Source: Thiotrichaceae bacterium
GTDB lineage: Bacteria; Pseudomonadota; Gammaproteobacteria; Thiotrichales; Thiotrichaceae
Direction: 5' to 3'
Assembly (NCBI GenBank): GCA_027008665.1
Contig: JALVEA010000258.1
Location: 1 to 9,917, forward strand
Length of the DNA stretch: 9,917 bases
Positions 1 to 6,136 of the stretch are shown here, one piece after another (position 1 is the first letter of the stretch; every line of letters starts with the position of its first letter). Below the pieces are notes generated by a model. The model saw nothing but the letters and a program-made list of their open reading frames with translations, searched no databases and was not told the origin of the DNA. Position numbers and translations under genes: made by a program.

Positions 1-394
1 TAATCATTCCCGATACCACTTCAGGATGAGTTTCTGCATACGCTAGAGCCAGTGTTGACCCCCAAGAGCCACCAGCAACGACCCATTTTTCAATTTCAAA
101 ATATTTACGAATTTTTTCAATATCTGAAATAAGATGCTGTGTGGTATTTCGTTGTAATTCGGCATGTGGTATAGAACGACCACAGCCACGTTGGTCAAAT
201 AAAATAATACGGTATTTTTCAGGATCAAATAATTGACGATGATAAGCTTCACAGCCAGCACCTGGACCACCGTGTAAAAATACAACGGGTATGCCATCTT
301 CTGAGCCACATTCCTCGACATAAATTTCATGCAAATCATCCACGGGTAAATAAAAATGTCGATTTTCATGGATGGGTGGAAAAAGTTCAGACAT
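1..394 (-). CDS. pip: Proline iminopeptidase, 5' part (runs off left edge)
   Basis: Alpha/beta hydrolase that removes N-terminal proline from peptides (S33 peptidase family, cytoplasmic). The minus-strand frame opens at an ATG at 394-392 and encodes 131 residues before the window edge. It shows the oxyanion motif HGGPG at residues 41-45, the stretch FDQRGCGRS at 66-74, and the nucleophile elbow GGSWGSTLALAYA with the catalytic Ser at residue 110. This combination is diagnostic of the Pip family, whose members are about 310-320 residues long. The catalytic Asp and His would lie outside the window. A Shine-Dalgarno-like AAGGA sits about 8 nt before the ATG. The longest open frame over this stretch (43-369) is an out-of-frame shadow. 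The gene is divergent from the phytase-like gene at 536. I see no sign of damage in the visible part. Confidence 0.95.
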   Translation of the reverse strand, partial: MSELFPPIHENRHFYLPVDDLHEIYVEECGSEDGIPVVFLHGGPGAGCEAYHRQLFDPEKYRIILFDQRGCGRSIPHAELQRNTTQHLISDIEKIRKYFEIEKWVVAGGSWGSTLALAYAETHPEVVSGMI

Positions 395-494
395 GATGTT
401 ATTCCTTGTATTTTATTTGAATTATCGAATTTAAGTTTAAATGATAATGCATTACAAATTATTTGCCTATTAGAGTCTCCTTCTTTCTTGGCGG

Positions 495-503
495 TGATAT
501 AAT
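495..503 (+). promoter_or_regulatory. Extended -10 promoter candidate for the phytase-like gene
   Basis: TGATATAAT is a perfect sigma-70 -10 hexamer (TATAAT, 498-503) with the TGn extension. It lies 32 nt upstream of the ATG at 536, in the 141-bp divergent intergenic region. No good -35 hexamer sits at 16-18 bp, which is usual for extended -10 promoters. Assigned by motif only. Confidence 0.5.
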
Positions 504-535
504 TAAGCTTTATTACTCAAACACTAAGTAGCCTT

Positions 536-1528
536 ATGCTCTTTATAAAAACCTCTTTTCTGTTTAAATTATCACTTATTTTCTCAAGTCTCTTTTTTAG
601 CACCTCTGTTTTAGCTAATAATTTTGTTTACCAGTTTGTTCCTGAAGATTTTACCTCTACTGAGTTTATGCAATTGCGGCAGATCAGTAGTTTAGGAATC
701 GGTACACAAAAGGTAAATGGTCTTGCAGTGAATGAATTATCGGCTTTAGCATGGGATGAGCAGAGAAAATTACTTTATGCGATCTCTGATTCAGGGGTTT
801 TGTACCATATTAGACCTATCGTTAAGGAAGGTAAGCTTCTCGAAGCGAAAGTATTGCAGGCTTATCGATTAAAAGATAAAAAAGGCAAGGCATTAAAAGG
901 TAAATACCGTGATTCAGAAGGGCTGTCATTAAAGCGTAATCAACAGGGCAGGGTGAGCGAACTGATTGTTTCTTTTGAACGAAAATTTCGAGTGCTTCGT
1001 TTTGATTTACAAGGCAAATTTTTAGGTAAGATCAAACTCCCTAAAGTATTGCGTAAAAAGAAAAATTATCAAAGTAAAAATAAAGGCTTAGAAAGTGTTA
1101 CCCTGCATCCTAAATGGGGAGTAATCACTGCCCCAGAACGCCCTTTGAAAATAGCGCCTCCACATTATCATACCCTCTATTCAACCACAGGACAGCGTTG
1201 GCATTTTAAAGAAAGCTCACATAGAAATAGCTCAGTAACAGGGTTAGAAACTTTAGCAAATGGGGATATTTTAGTGCTTGAGCGTTCTTATAGTGGGCTT
1301 TTTAGTGAAATGGTGATCAGTTTGCGCCAAGTTAAACTCTCTGCTTGTAATCAGCAACGACAATGTGAAGTAGTTGATATTGCTGTTTTTAATAGCCTTG
1401 ATGGATGGCGCATTGATAACTTTGAGGGACTAACACATTATAAAGGCAATCAATATTTTATCGTATCGGATGATAATGAAAGCCCTCTGCAAAGCACGGT
1501 GTTAGTCTTATTTGAGATTAAAGAGTGA
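536..1528 (+). CDS. Secreted phytase-like (esterase-like activity of phytase family) protein
   Basis: 330 residues. Residues 1-27 form a Sec signal peptide (short basic start, long hydrophobic stretch, cleavage expected after VLA before NN), so the mature protein should be periplasmic or exported. The rest matches the Phytase-like beta-propeller family (Pfam PF13449 from memory). It has recurring blade motifs: ELSALAWD (67-74), DSEGLSL (126-132), KGLESVTLHP (183-192), VTGLETLANGDILVLER (234-250), DNFEGLTHY (294-302) and FIVSDDN (308-314). The acidic Glu in each of the EG/LE motifs is typical. Cys271 and Cys277 could form a disulfide. Real substrates of this family are poorly known and phytate hydrolysis is not demonstrated by the motif set. 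The Shine-Dalgarno is weak (AAGTAG). The gene converges with comF, leaving only 10 bp and no clear terminator hairpin between them. Confidence 0.85.
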   Translation: MLFIKTSFLFKLSLIFSSLFFSTSVLANNFVYQFVPEDFTSTEFMQLRQISSLGIGTQKVNGLAVNELSALAWDEQRKLLYAISDSGVLYHIRPIVKEGKLLEAKVLQAYRLKDKKGKALKGKYRDSEGLSLKRNQQGRVSELIVSFERKFRVLRFDLQGKFLGKIKLPKVLRKKKNYQSKNKGLESVTLHPKWGVITAPERPLKIAPPHYHTLYSTTGQRWHFKESSHRNSSVTGLETLANGDILVLERSYSGLFSEMVISLRQVKLSACNQQRQCEVVDIAVFNSLDGWRIDNFEGLTHYKGNQYFIVSDDNESPLQSTVLVLFEIKE

Positions 1529-1538
1529 TATAAGTGTT

Positions 1539-2237
1539 TTATTTATAATGATGTGTTGCGCGTGCAACTGCCCATACGCCAACGGTTTTTACCCCCTGTT
1601 TTTTTAATAAATTTGCTAATTCATAAACAGTTGTGCCTGTTGTTACCACATCATCGATTAAAACAATATGCCCAGCGGAGATGGGTTTAATGAGCGCAAA
1701 ACTATGGCGTAAATTTTTGCGTCGTTCGACCGCATTTAATAAAGACTGTGCCTGTGTGTATTTTGCTCGTCGAATAAGCCCCGTTGATATAGGAATATCG
1801 AGTGTTTCTGAAATAGGTCGTGCAATCTCTAGGGCTTGATTAAACCCCCGCTGGCGTAAGCGTTTTTTATGCAAAGGTACGGGGATAATGATGTCAGGTA
1901 AAGGGATGGAATGATAAAGAGAATGTGTTTGTAGCGTGGTTAATAATAATTGAGCAAAGATTTTGGCATGGACTAAATGATGTTGAAACTTTAGCTGAGA
2001 AACAAGATGCCCAACAGGATAAGCATAATGCAAACTGCTAATAAGATAATCAATCGGAGGCAAAGATTGTTGGCATTGACCGCATAAAGTGTCGTTGAGT
2101 TGATTTTTTAAAGGTAAGCCACAACGATAACAACAACATGAAATGCGGGGTAAGTCTTGTAAACAAGGTTCACATAAAGAAATATTAGCCTTTACTTTTT
2201 CCCCACATAAAACACAACACGCTGTGAATAAATACAT
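1539..2237 (-). CDS. comF: ComF/GntX family phosphoribosyltransferase-like protein
   Basis: 232 residues from the chosen ATG (2237-2235). That start is preceded by GGAGAAAG at good spacing. An upstream ATG 14 codons earlier adds only a hydrophobic extension without a clear ribosome site. The N-terminal double zinc-ribbon has Cys pairs at 7/8 and 11, 22 and 25, then 34-36 and 39, 52 and 55. A type I phosphoribosyltransferase fold follows: PVPLHKKRLRQRGFNQA (119-135) and the PRPP-binding loop IVLIDDVVTTGTT (191-203). This architecture is that of ComFC/GntX proteins, which are linked to DNA uptake during natural transformation in several bacteria. The biochemical reaction is not settled. In many gammaproteobacteria this gene lies near biotin genes, but here it stands alone, convergent with the phytase-like gene. 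Confidence 0.93.
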   Translation of the reverse strand: MYLFTACCVLCGEKVKANISLCEPCLQDLPRISCCCYRCGLPLKNQLNDTLCGQCQQSLPPIDYLISSLHYAYPVGHLVSQLKFQHHLVHAKIFAQLLLTTLQTHSLYHSIPLPDIIIPVPLHKKRLRQRGFNQALEIARPISETLDIPISTGLIRRAKYTQAQSLLNAVERRKNLRHSFALIKPISAGHIVLIDDVVTTGTTVYELANLLKKQGVKTVGVWAVARATHHYK

Positions 2238-2321
2238 CAAAAACTTTCTCCAGATAAAATATGTTAAAAATATGATCACTTAAAAAGCTATAGAAGAAAT
2301 ACCGAAGGAATAGAGATGTTC

Positions 2322-2327
2322 TATAAT
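2322..2327 (+). promoter_or_regulatory. Possible -10 box upstream of the sigma factor operon
   Basis: A perfect TATAAT lies in the 279-bp leader between comF and the first operon gene. It is about 190 nt before the ATG at 2517 and has no convincing -35 hexamer at 16-18 bp. It sits inside a small inverted repeat (AGAGAT/ATCTCT). In such AT-rich DNA the hexamer can arise by chance. Confidence 0.3.
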
Positions 2328-2348
2328 ATAACGGTAATCTCTTAATAG

Positions 2349-2373
2349 GAGGAATGTTCTTAGGAACAACCTC
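2349..2373 (+). repeat. Small hairpin in the operon leader
   Basis: GAGG-AAT-GTTC-TTAG-GAAC-AA-CCTC forms a stem with a small internal loop and a four-base terminal loop. It lies about 145 nt upstream of the operon's first gene. It has no poly-T tail, so it is not an intrinsic terminator. It could be an RNA structure in the 5' leader or an operator. No protein partner is indicated. Confidence 0.4.
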
Positions 2374-2408
2374 TTAGGCTTGAGATACTAGTAAAAGTAG
2401 TCGTGACA

Positions 2409-2463
2409 GGAAGTTCCGAGTAATAAACCGATACGATATGAAAGATTTATTACTTAAACTTCC
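2409..2463. repeat. GGAAGTT palindromic repeat, short copy upstream of operon
   Basis: 55-bp palindrome. The left arm GGAAGTTCCGAGTAATAAA pairs with the right arm TTTATTACTTAAACTTCC, with a one-base bulge and a loop of about 18 nt. The same terminal sequence occurs again at 4909-5066, and right-end similarity extends inward through TTTATTACTT. It ends about 50 nt before the start of the first operon gene, so it may be transcribed in the leader. It resembles a REP/MITE-type repeat. No transposase is visible. Confidence 0.75.
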
Positions 2464-2516
2464 TAAATGCAACCGATGATTGGAATTAATTGAATAGAAA
2501 GAGGAATAAAGAAATT

Positions 2517-2849
2517 ATGGATTTCAATGCCATTAAGCGAGCTTGTACACGCTTAAATTACCAAGATAAATTACGTCTTGCACAATACCTCACACAAGCG
2601 GCTAAAGCGGAAGCACCCATTATAGACAGGAGTTGCGAGGACAATGACGGAAATGTAGATGATGTGACCTATGTACGACAAAGGCTAGTCAAATTACGCC
2701 CTAAAAAGAAAAAGGCGGTGATGAACTCTATTCGTACCATGTTTCAGTTGCAAGGAGGTATTTCAGAGGAAGAAATTGAAGTTATTATTAATGAATTAGA
2801 ATACGACGGCTTTCTCACCGTGGTTGATAATAAAATAATCTATACCTAA
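2517..2849 (+). CDS. Hypothetical protein, first gene of the sigma factor/SUMF1 operon
   Basis: 110 residues from the ATG at 2517. The frame opens 9 codons earlier at a TTG (2490), but AAAGAGGAA at 2498-2506 fits the ATG better. I do not recognise the family. The N-terminal half (about 1-32) looks helical, with LNYQDKLRLAQYLTQAAKAE resembling short helix-packing domains. A middle acidic stretch EDNDGNVDD (41-49) is probably a linker. The C-terminal part (63-110) is a basic KKKK patch followed by two helices (VMNSIRTMFQL and SEEEIEVIINELEYDGF) and a short beta hairpin (LTVVDNKIIYT). That order looks like a winged-helix DNA-binding fold, but this is judgement by eye. It lacks a signal peptide and membrane segment. 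It lies 61 bp upstream of the sigma factor gene on the same strand, so a regulatory or partner role in that operon is plausible. Confidence 0.75.
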   Translation: MDFNAIKRACTRLNYQDKLRLAQYLTQAAKAEAPIIDRSCEDNDGNVDDVTYVRQRLVKLRPKKKKAVMNSIRTMFQLQGGISEEEIEVIINELEYDGFLTVVDNKIIYT

Positions 2850-2881
2850 GGCTATTCGAGAACCAACTCCCTTTTTTGTGT

Positions 2882-2890
2882 TGTTATAAA
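2882..2890 (+). promoter_or_regulatory. Possible internal extended -10 element before the sigma gene
   Basis: TGTTATAAA matches an extended -10 (TGn followed by TATAAA, 5 of 6 to consensus). It lies about 20 nt before the GTG start of the sigma factor, which would give a very short leader. No matching -35 is seen. It could provide sigma-gene transcription independent of the upstream gene. Confidence 0.25.
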
Positions 2891-2910
2891 ATTTAATGGA
2901 ATAATGAGTT

Positions 2911-3522
2911 GTGCCTAGTTATAAGTCAAAAAAACAATCTATAACCAATAAGGAATGTCAGCAAATTCTAAATGATTTTATACATCAAAAGGGAGATATG
3001 GGGGCGAAACTTCTGTCTATCTTAGGCGTTTATATTCAACAGTGTCATTATAAAATTTGTCCTTTACGTGCAGAGGATCAGCAAGAGATACTTCAAGAGG
3101 TAGCGATTAAGATATTAAACAGATCAAAGCAACTTAAAGGTCGTTGTAGTGGTTGGTTATTTACCATTGTACGCAATGAATATATAGATCATCTACGCCG
3201 CAACACGATGTGCTCGCGTATTGTAGTAGAGTCTAATGAAAATAATGAGAAGGATGATTTAATCGAGACAGCACAGAGTCAACAAATCAATAGTTTAAGT
3301 CATCAAGCAATGTATAACGAGGCGGATTGTCTGGAGCGTGTTTTTGATTATATTGAAGCACAACCCACGGGTGTAATGGATATTACAATTTATACTGGAT
3401 ATGCAGAGGGGTTAAGTTTTGCAGAAATCGCTAAGTTAACAGGGCGCACAGTAGGAGCTATTGGAAAACGTATATCTAACTTGCGTAAGCGGGCGAAGCA
3501 GTTGAGAGAGGAGCTATGTTAG
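2911..3522 (+). CDS. ECF-type RNA polymerase sigma factor (sigma-70 family)
   Basis: 203 residues, cytoplasmic, directing RNA polymerase to specific promoters. Region 2 spans about 33-100 and contains the signature GWLFTIVRNEYIDHLRR (81-97), the -10 binding and melting helix typical of ECF sigmas. A variable linker of about 65 residues follows. Region 4 (about 140-200) ends with the helix-turn-helix GLSFAEIAKLTGRTVGAIGKRISNLRKRA, which contacts the -35. Region 3 is absent, as in ECF factors. The start is a GTG at 2911. Upstream TGGA is only a modest ribosome site, and the next Met (residue 30) would cut into region 2. The stop overlaps the start of the membrane SUMF1 gene by 7 bp, implying translational coupling. 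That partner is the natural candidate to control the sigma factor. Six cysteines (16, 45, 50, 79, 101, 140) plus the terminal Cys203 are notable for a cytoplasmic regulator. Confidence 0.92.
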   Translation: MPSYKSKKQSITNKECQQILNDFIHQKGDMGAKLLSILGVYIQQCHYKICPLRAEDQQEILQEVAIKILNRSKQLKGRCSGWLFTIVRNEYIDHLRRNTMCSRIVVESNENNEKDDLIETAQSQQINSLSHQAMYNEADCLERVFDYIEAQPTGVMDITIYTGYAEGLSFAEIAKLTGRTVGAIGKRISNLRKRAKQLREELC

Positions 3523-4757
3523 ATAATGATAAACAATGGCAAAAGGTTTTATCTGGTAAAAACTTACCTGTCCTTAGAGATGAAGATCAACAACAAGCGG
3601 ATAAAATTCGTCAGTATTTAATTTGGCGAAAAGTATGCAAAACAGAAGCACAGATCACCCCTGAACAGGCTCAGAAATTTTATCAGCATATCAAACCACT
3701 TGCTGATCAACGTCAATCTCAAGCTTCGAAATGGTCGAAATGGCTGAAATGGTTTTTTATTGGGTTAATCACTGTTGCAGTCGCAATAATAGCTGTTTGG
3801 TGGTTGTTTATAAAACAATCATCTCCTATAAAAAGCGCAGATCCTATCGGAGCGAGTGAGAGTATATTAAGTGCTATTCCAAGCATTGAAACAAAATTTC
3901 ACACCGATAGACTGAGTACAGATAATTTATCCACTGATCTTAGTCTTGGGAAAACAGCTAAAATACCAACGATGCTCAGTATACCCGCAGGTTCTTATAC
4001 AATGGGGTGTCGTGCAGGTTGGGATGATAGATTAGGTGGTTGTCGGGACAATGAACGTCCTGCACATTCAGTTAAAGTGGCAGCTTTTGAATTAAGCCAA
4101 TTTGAGATAACCGTTGGTCAATTCAAACATTTTATTGCTGCAACAGGCTATTTGACAACCGCAGAAAAATTTTCACAAGGCTGTGTTATTAAAAATCCAG
4201 AAACTTCAGGATGGAGCTTGAGTAAAGAGCATAATTGGCGAAAGCCAGGATTTGCACAGTCAGATGTTCATCCTGTGGTGTGTATTTCATGGCTTGATAC
4301 TCAATATTATATTCAATGGCTGAATAAAGTTACGGGTAATACTTATCGTTTACCAACGGAAGAAGAATGGGAATATGCCGCTAGGGCAAATCAGATAACC
4401 GCTTTTTACTGGGGGGGTAAAGCGAATCATAACTATGCCAATTATGCAGGTGTTGATAAAGTAGATATGTGGAAATTTACCTCCCCTGTTGGGCAATTCC
4501 CAAGTAATAACTTTGGATTGCATGATATGTTAGGAAATGTTTGGGAGTGGGTTGATAATTGCTGGCGTGAAGATTATCAAAAGAAAATTATCTCAAACTG
4601 CAATGAAAAAAATGCAGGCAAAACACGACGTGGTGGTGGTTGGGATAATAGACCACCTAGCATTCGTTCAGCCTATCGGAGTCAGGGGAAAGTTTTAGAT
4701 CGTAGTCATATTTATGGCTTTCGTATTGCACATGATTCGGTTGCTAGCGATGATTAA
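3516..4757 (+). CDS. Membrane-anchored SUMF1/formylglycine-generating-enzyme-like protein, possible anti-sigma regulator
   Basis: 413 residues; the ATG lies within the end of the sigma gene behind a strong GAGAGGAG site. Residues 1-75 are hydrophilic and cytoplasmic by the positive-inside rule (K72, K75, K78). Residues about 79-99 are one membrane segment, followed by a Ser/Thr-rich linker to about 150. A periplasmic SUMF1 (FGE-sulfatase, C-type-lectin-like fold) domain covers about 153-407: IPAGSYTMG (156-164), ELSQFEITVGQF (192-203), HPVVCISWLDT (252-262), YRLPTEEEWEYAAR (277-290), GLHDMLGNVWEWVDN (334-348), RRGGGWDN and YGFRIA. The two catalytic cysteines of true FGE are missing: the region after RRGGG has Asn378 and Ile383 by eye. 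A sulfatase-activating role is therefore unlikely, and a binding or sensing role, or other SUMF1-type chemistry, is more likely. Operon position directly after an ECF sigma suggests that the cytoplasmic tail may act as an anti-sigma region. This is inference. Confidence 0.9.
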   Translation: MLDNDKQWQKVLSGKNLPVLRDEDQQQADKIRQYLIWRKVCKTEAQITPEQAQKFYQHIKPLADQRQSQASKWSKWLKWFFIGLITVAVAIIAVWWLFIKQSSPIKSADPIGASESILSAIPSIETKFHTDRLSTDNLSTDLSLGKTAKIPTMLSIPAGSYTMGCRAGWDDRLGGCRDNERPAHSVKVAAFELSQFEITVGQFKHFIAATGYLTTAEKFSQGCVIKNPETSGWSLSKEHNWRKPGFAQSDVHPVVCISWLDTQYYIQWLNKVTGNTYRLPTEEEWEYAARANQITAFYWGGKANHNYANYAGVDKVDMWKFTSPVGQFPSNNFGLHDMLGNVWEWVDNCWREDYQKKIISNCNEKNAGKTRRGGGWDNRPPSIRSAYRSQGKVLDRSHIYGFRIAHDSVASDD

Positions 4758-4807
4758 ACTCCGTTTAGGCATCCTTTATTTTCTAGGTTGATACAGTCTC
4801 TATTGTG

Positions 4808-5089
4808 AAGGAGTGTAAAATTTATCTTATTTACCTCCCCCGATGTCGATAGGCGAGGCGAGCAAATGACACTACAAACGTCCGCCTTGCCTATTAGCAG
4901 GGGGATAAGGAAGTTCCAAGCAATAAATTTACCAATCTTACTTGCCCTTTTGTCCCTGCTTGAATCATCTCAATCGTTGCGTAGAATAACTATGCGCCTC
5001 TTGAGATACTCCAATCAGGAACAAAAAATCAGCGCAATATGGGTAAATTTATTACTTGAAACTTCCTAAAGATAAATCTTTCACTCCTT
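4808..5089. mobile_element. Compound palindromic (MITE-like) element between convergent genes
   Basis: A 282-bp noncoding element fills most of the 338-bp gap between the SUMF1 gene (plus) and the ankyrin gene (minus). Outer inverted repeats of 21 bp (4808-4828 and 5069-5089; AAGGAGTG...ATTTATCTT) match at 19 of 21 positions. Inside are two hairpins. The first, about 4835-4908, pairs CCCCC...ATAGGCGAGGCG with CGCCTTGCCTAT...GGGGG. The second is the long GGAAGTT palindrome at 4909-5066. The only open frame across it (4866-5069) just reads through palindrome arms and is not a gene. No transposase is encoded. It may also act as a bidirectional transcription barrier. Confidence 0.7.
4909..5066. 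repeat. GGAAGTT palindromic repeat, long copy downstream of operon
   Basis: A 158-bp near-palindrome with arms of about 75 nt. The left arm begins GGAAGTTCCAAGCAATAAAT and the right arm, read in reverse complement, begins GGAAGTTTCAAGTAATAAAT. Pairing continues with mismatches through ATTTACC, TTTTGTCCCTG/CAGGAACAAAA, ATCTCAA/TTGAGAT and a central GCGTAG/CTATGC. Its ends match the 55-bp copy at 2409-2463. Both copies are followed by TAAA on the right. Confidence 0.75.
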
Positions 5090-5095
5090 ATTTTT

Positions 5096-5935
5096 CTAAC
5101 GACTACACTGTGCTTGTGATTTTGCGCCATATCTTCTTAATAATTTAATGATTTTATCATTGCCTTGATCTATCGCATAATCTAATGGCATAACGGTTGA
5201 ACAGTTACGACCCTTAATATCAATATTTGGATTAGCTCCTTTTTGTAAAAGCAATAAAACAACATTGTCATTGCCATAATTTATTGCTTTTTTTAGTGGA
5301 ATATTCCCTGTTGTGCCTACCTTATTTGGGTTGACACCATTTTGTAGTAGCCATCGAAGCATTTTATAACTATCACTATTGACATCATTATCATGCAAAT
5401 GATCATGTAGTGGATTATTATTAGCAGTGCTAAGCGGTTCTCCCATGCGTCGTAAAAAAGTAATCGTTTTATATTTATTATATGAAATAGCGCTAGACAT
5501 TAGGTCTGAACGAGCAGAAGTAAAATTTGCACCTGCTGCGATAAGTTGTTGCATACGTTCTGTCGCACCACGATAGACGGTTGCATTTAGCTCATTATTT
5601 AATGTGCTCAAGCTTGTAGTCATATCATTTGGATTGTATGAACCTGATGGATTAAGGCATTTCATTAATAATTTTGCCCTTGCTTTGGTTTCATTTTCAG
5701 CCTGAATAGGACGCACAGTACGGCACCAATGATGCTGTCCAGCACCATCAGCATTCCAGCGTAAACCAGAAAACCCACAGCCCGCCGCCTTTTGAGAGCG
5801 AAACTGATACACCGCCTTGGCAGAGTAAGTTTTGCAACTATCCGTTGTTGCTACGTGAATGTTCGCTTGACTGTTAGATACCGCAAATAAAAAAGGACAA
5901 GCCAGTACGATTGCTTTCAAGTGTAATGTTTTCAT
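5096..5935 (-). CDS. Secreted ankyrin-repeat protein
   Basis: 279 residues with a good ribosome site (GGAG, 7 nt before the ATG at 5935). Residues 1-24 form a Sec signal peptide with cleavage expected after SQA, so the protein is probably periplasmic or exported. The first mature part (25-95) has four cysteines (34, 53, 71, 93) and aromatic residues around WNADGAGQHHWC. It looks like a small disulfide-stabilised domain I do not recognise. From about 112 to 275 there are ankyrin-type helix pairs: LNATVYRGATERMQQLIAAG (117-136), MLRWLLQNGVNPN (192-204), PLKKAINYGNDNVVLLLLQK (213-232) with GANPNIDIKG after it, and MPLDYAIDQGNDKIIKLLRR (249-268). Ankyrin repeats bind protein partners. Two more cysteines (245, 277) lie in the last repeat. 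It is divergent from the patatin-like lipoprotein at 6137; a functional link to it (for example a periplasmic partner or inhibitor) is only a possibility. Confidence 0.85.
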   Translation of the reverse strand: MKTLHLKAIVLACPFLFAVSNSQANIHVATTDSCKTYSAKAVYQFRSQKAAGCGFSGLRWNADGAGQHHWCRTVRPIQAENETKARAKLLMKCLNPSGSYNPNDMTTSLSTLNNELNATVYRGATERMQQLIAAGANFTSARSDLMSSAISYNKYKTITFLRRMGEPLSTANNNPLHDHLHDNDVNSDSYKMLRWLLQNGVNPNKVGTTGNIPLKKAINYGNDNVVLLLLQKGANPNIDIKGRNCSTVMPLDYAIDQGNDKIIKLLRRYGAKSQAQCSR

Positions 5936-6136
5936 TATTTTCTCCTTTAAATTTTAATATTTTCGTTGCTGTTACTTATAAAGACGTAGAAAAAATAAAA
6001 TCTTTACGGGGTAGGGAGTAATAATTTGAGAATTATTGCAATTTTTGCTGATTTATTCAGACATAATTTATCGATAAAATCGCATTTAAACACCTATACT
6101 TCCCTAGCAAGAAAAATAATATTAGAGGGATTATTT

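Noticed and set aside
43..369. 108-codon minus-strand open frame
   Set aside because: It is a shadow of the real proline iminopeptidase frame, which carries HGGPG and GGSWGST.
2347..2376. AGGAGG followed by ATG and seven codons, a possible leader peptide
   Set aside because: The spacing of one base is too short for initiation, and the sequence is better explained as one arm of a hairpin.
2363..2390. GGAAC-type ECF -35 element in the leader (autoregulation by the operon's sigma factor)
   Set aside because: GGAAC forms a hairpin arm, and no recognisable ECF -10 sits at the right distance. One short motif is not enough.
2490..2516. TTG start adding nine residues to the first operon gene
   Set aside because: The ribosome site AAAGAGGAA lies inside this extension and fits the ATG at 2517.
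4866..5069. 67-codon open frame downstream of the SUMF1 gene
   Set aside because: It reads straight through the arms of the palindromic element and has no ribosome site or protein-family features.
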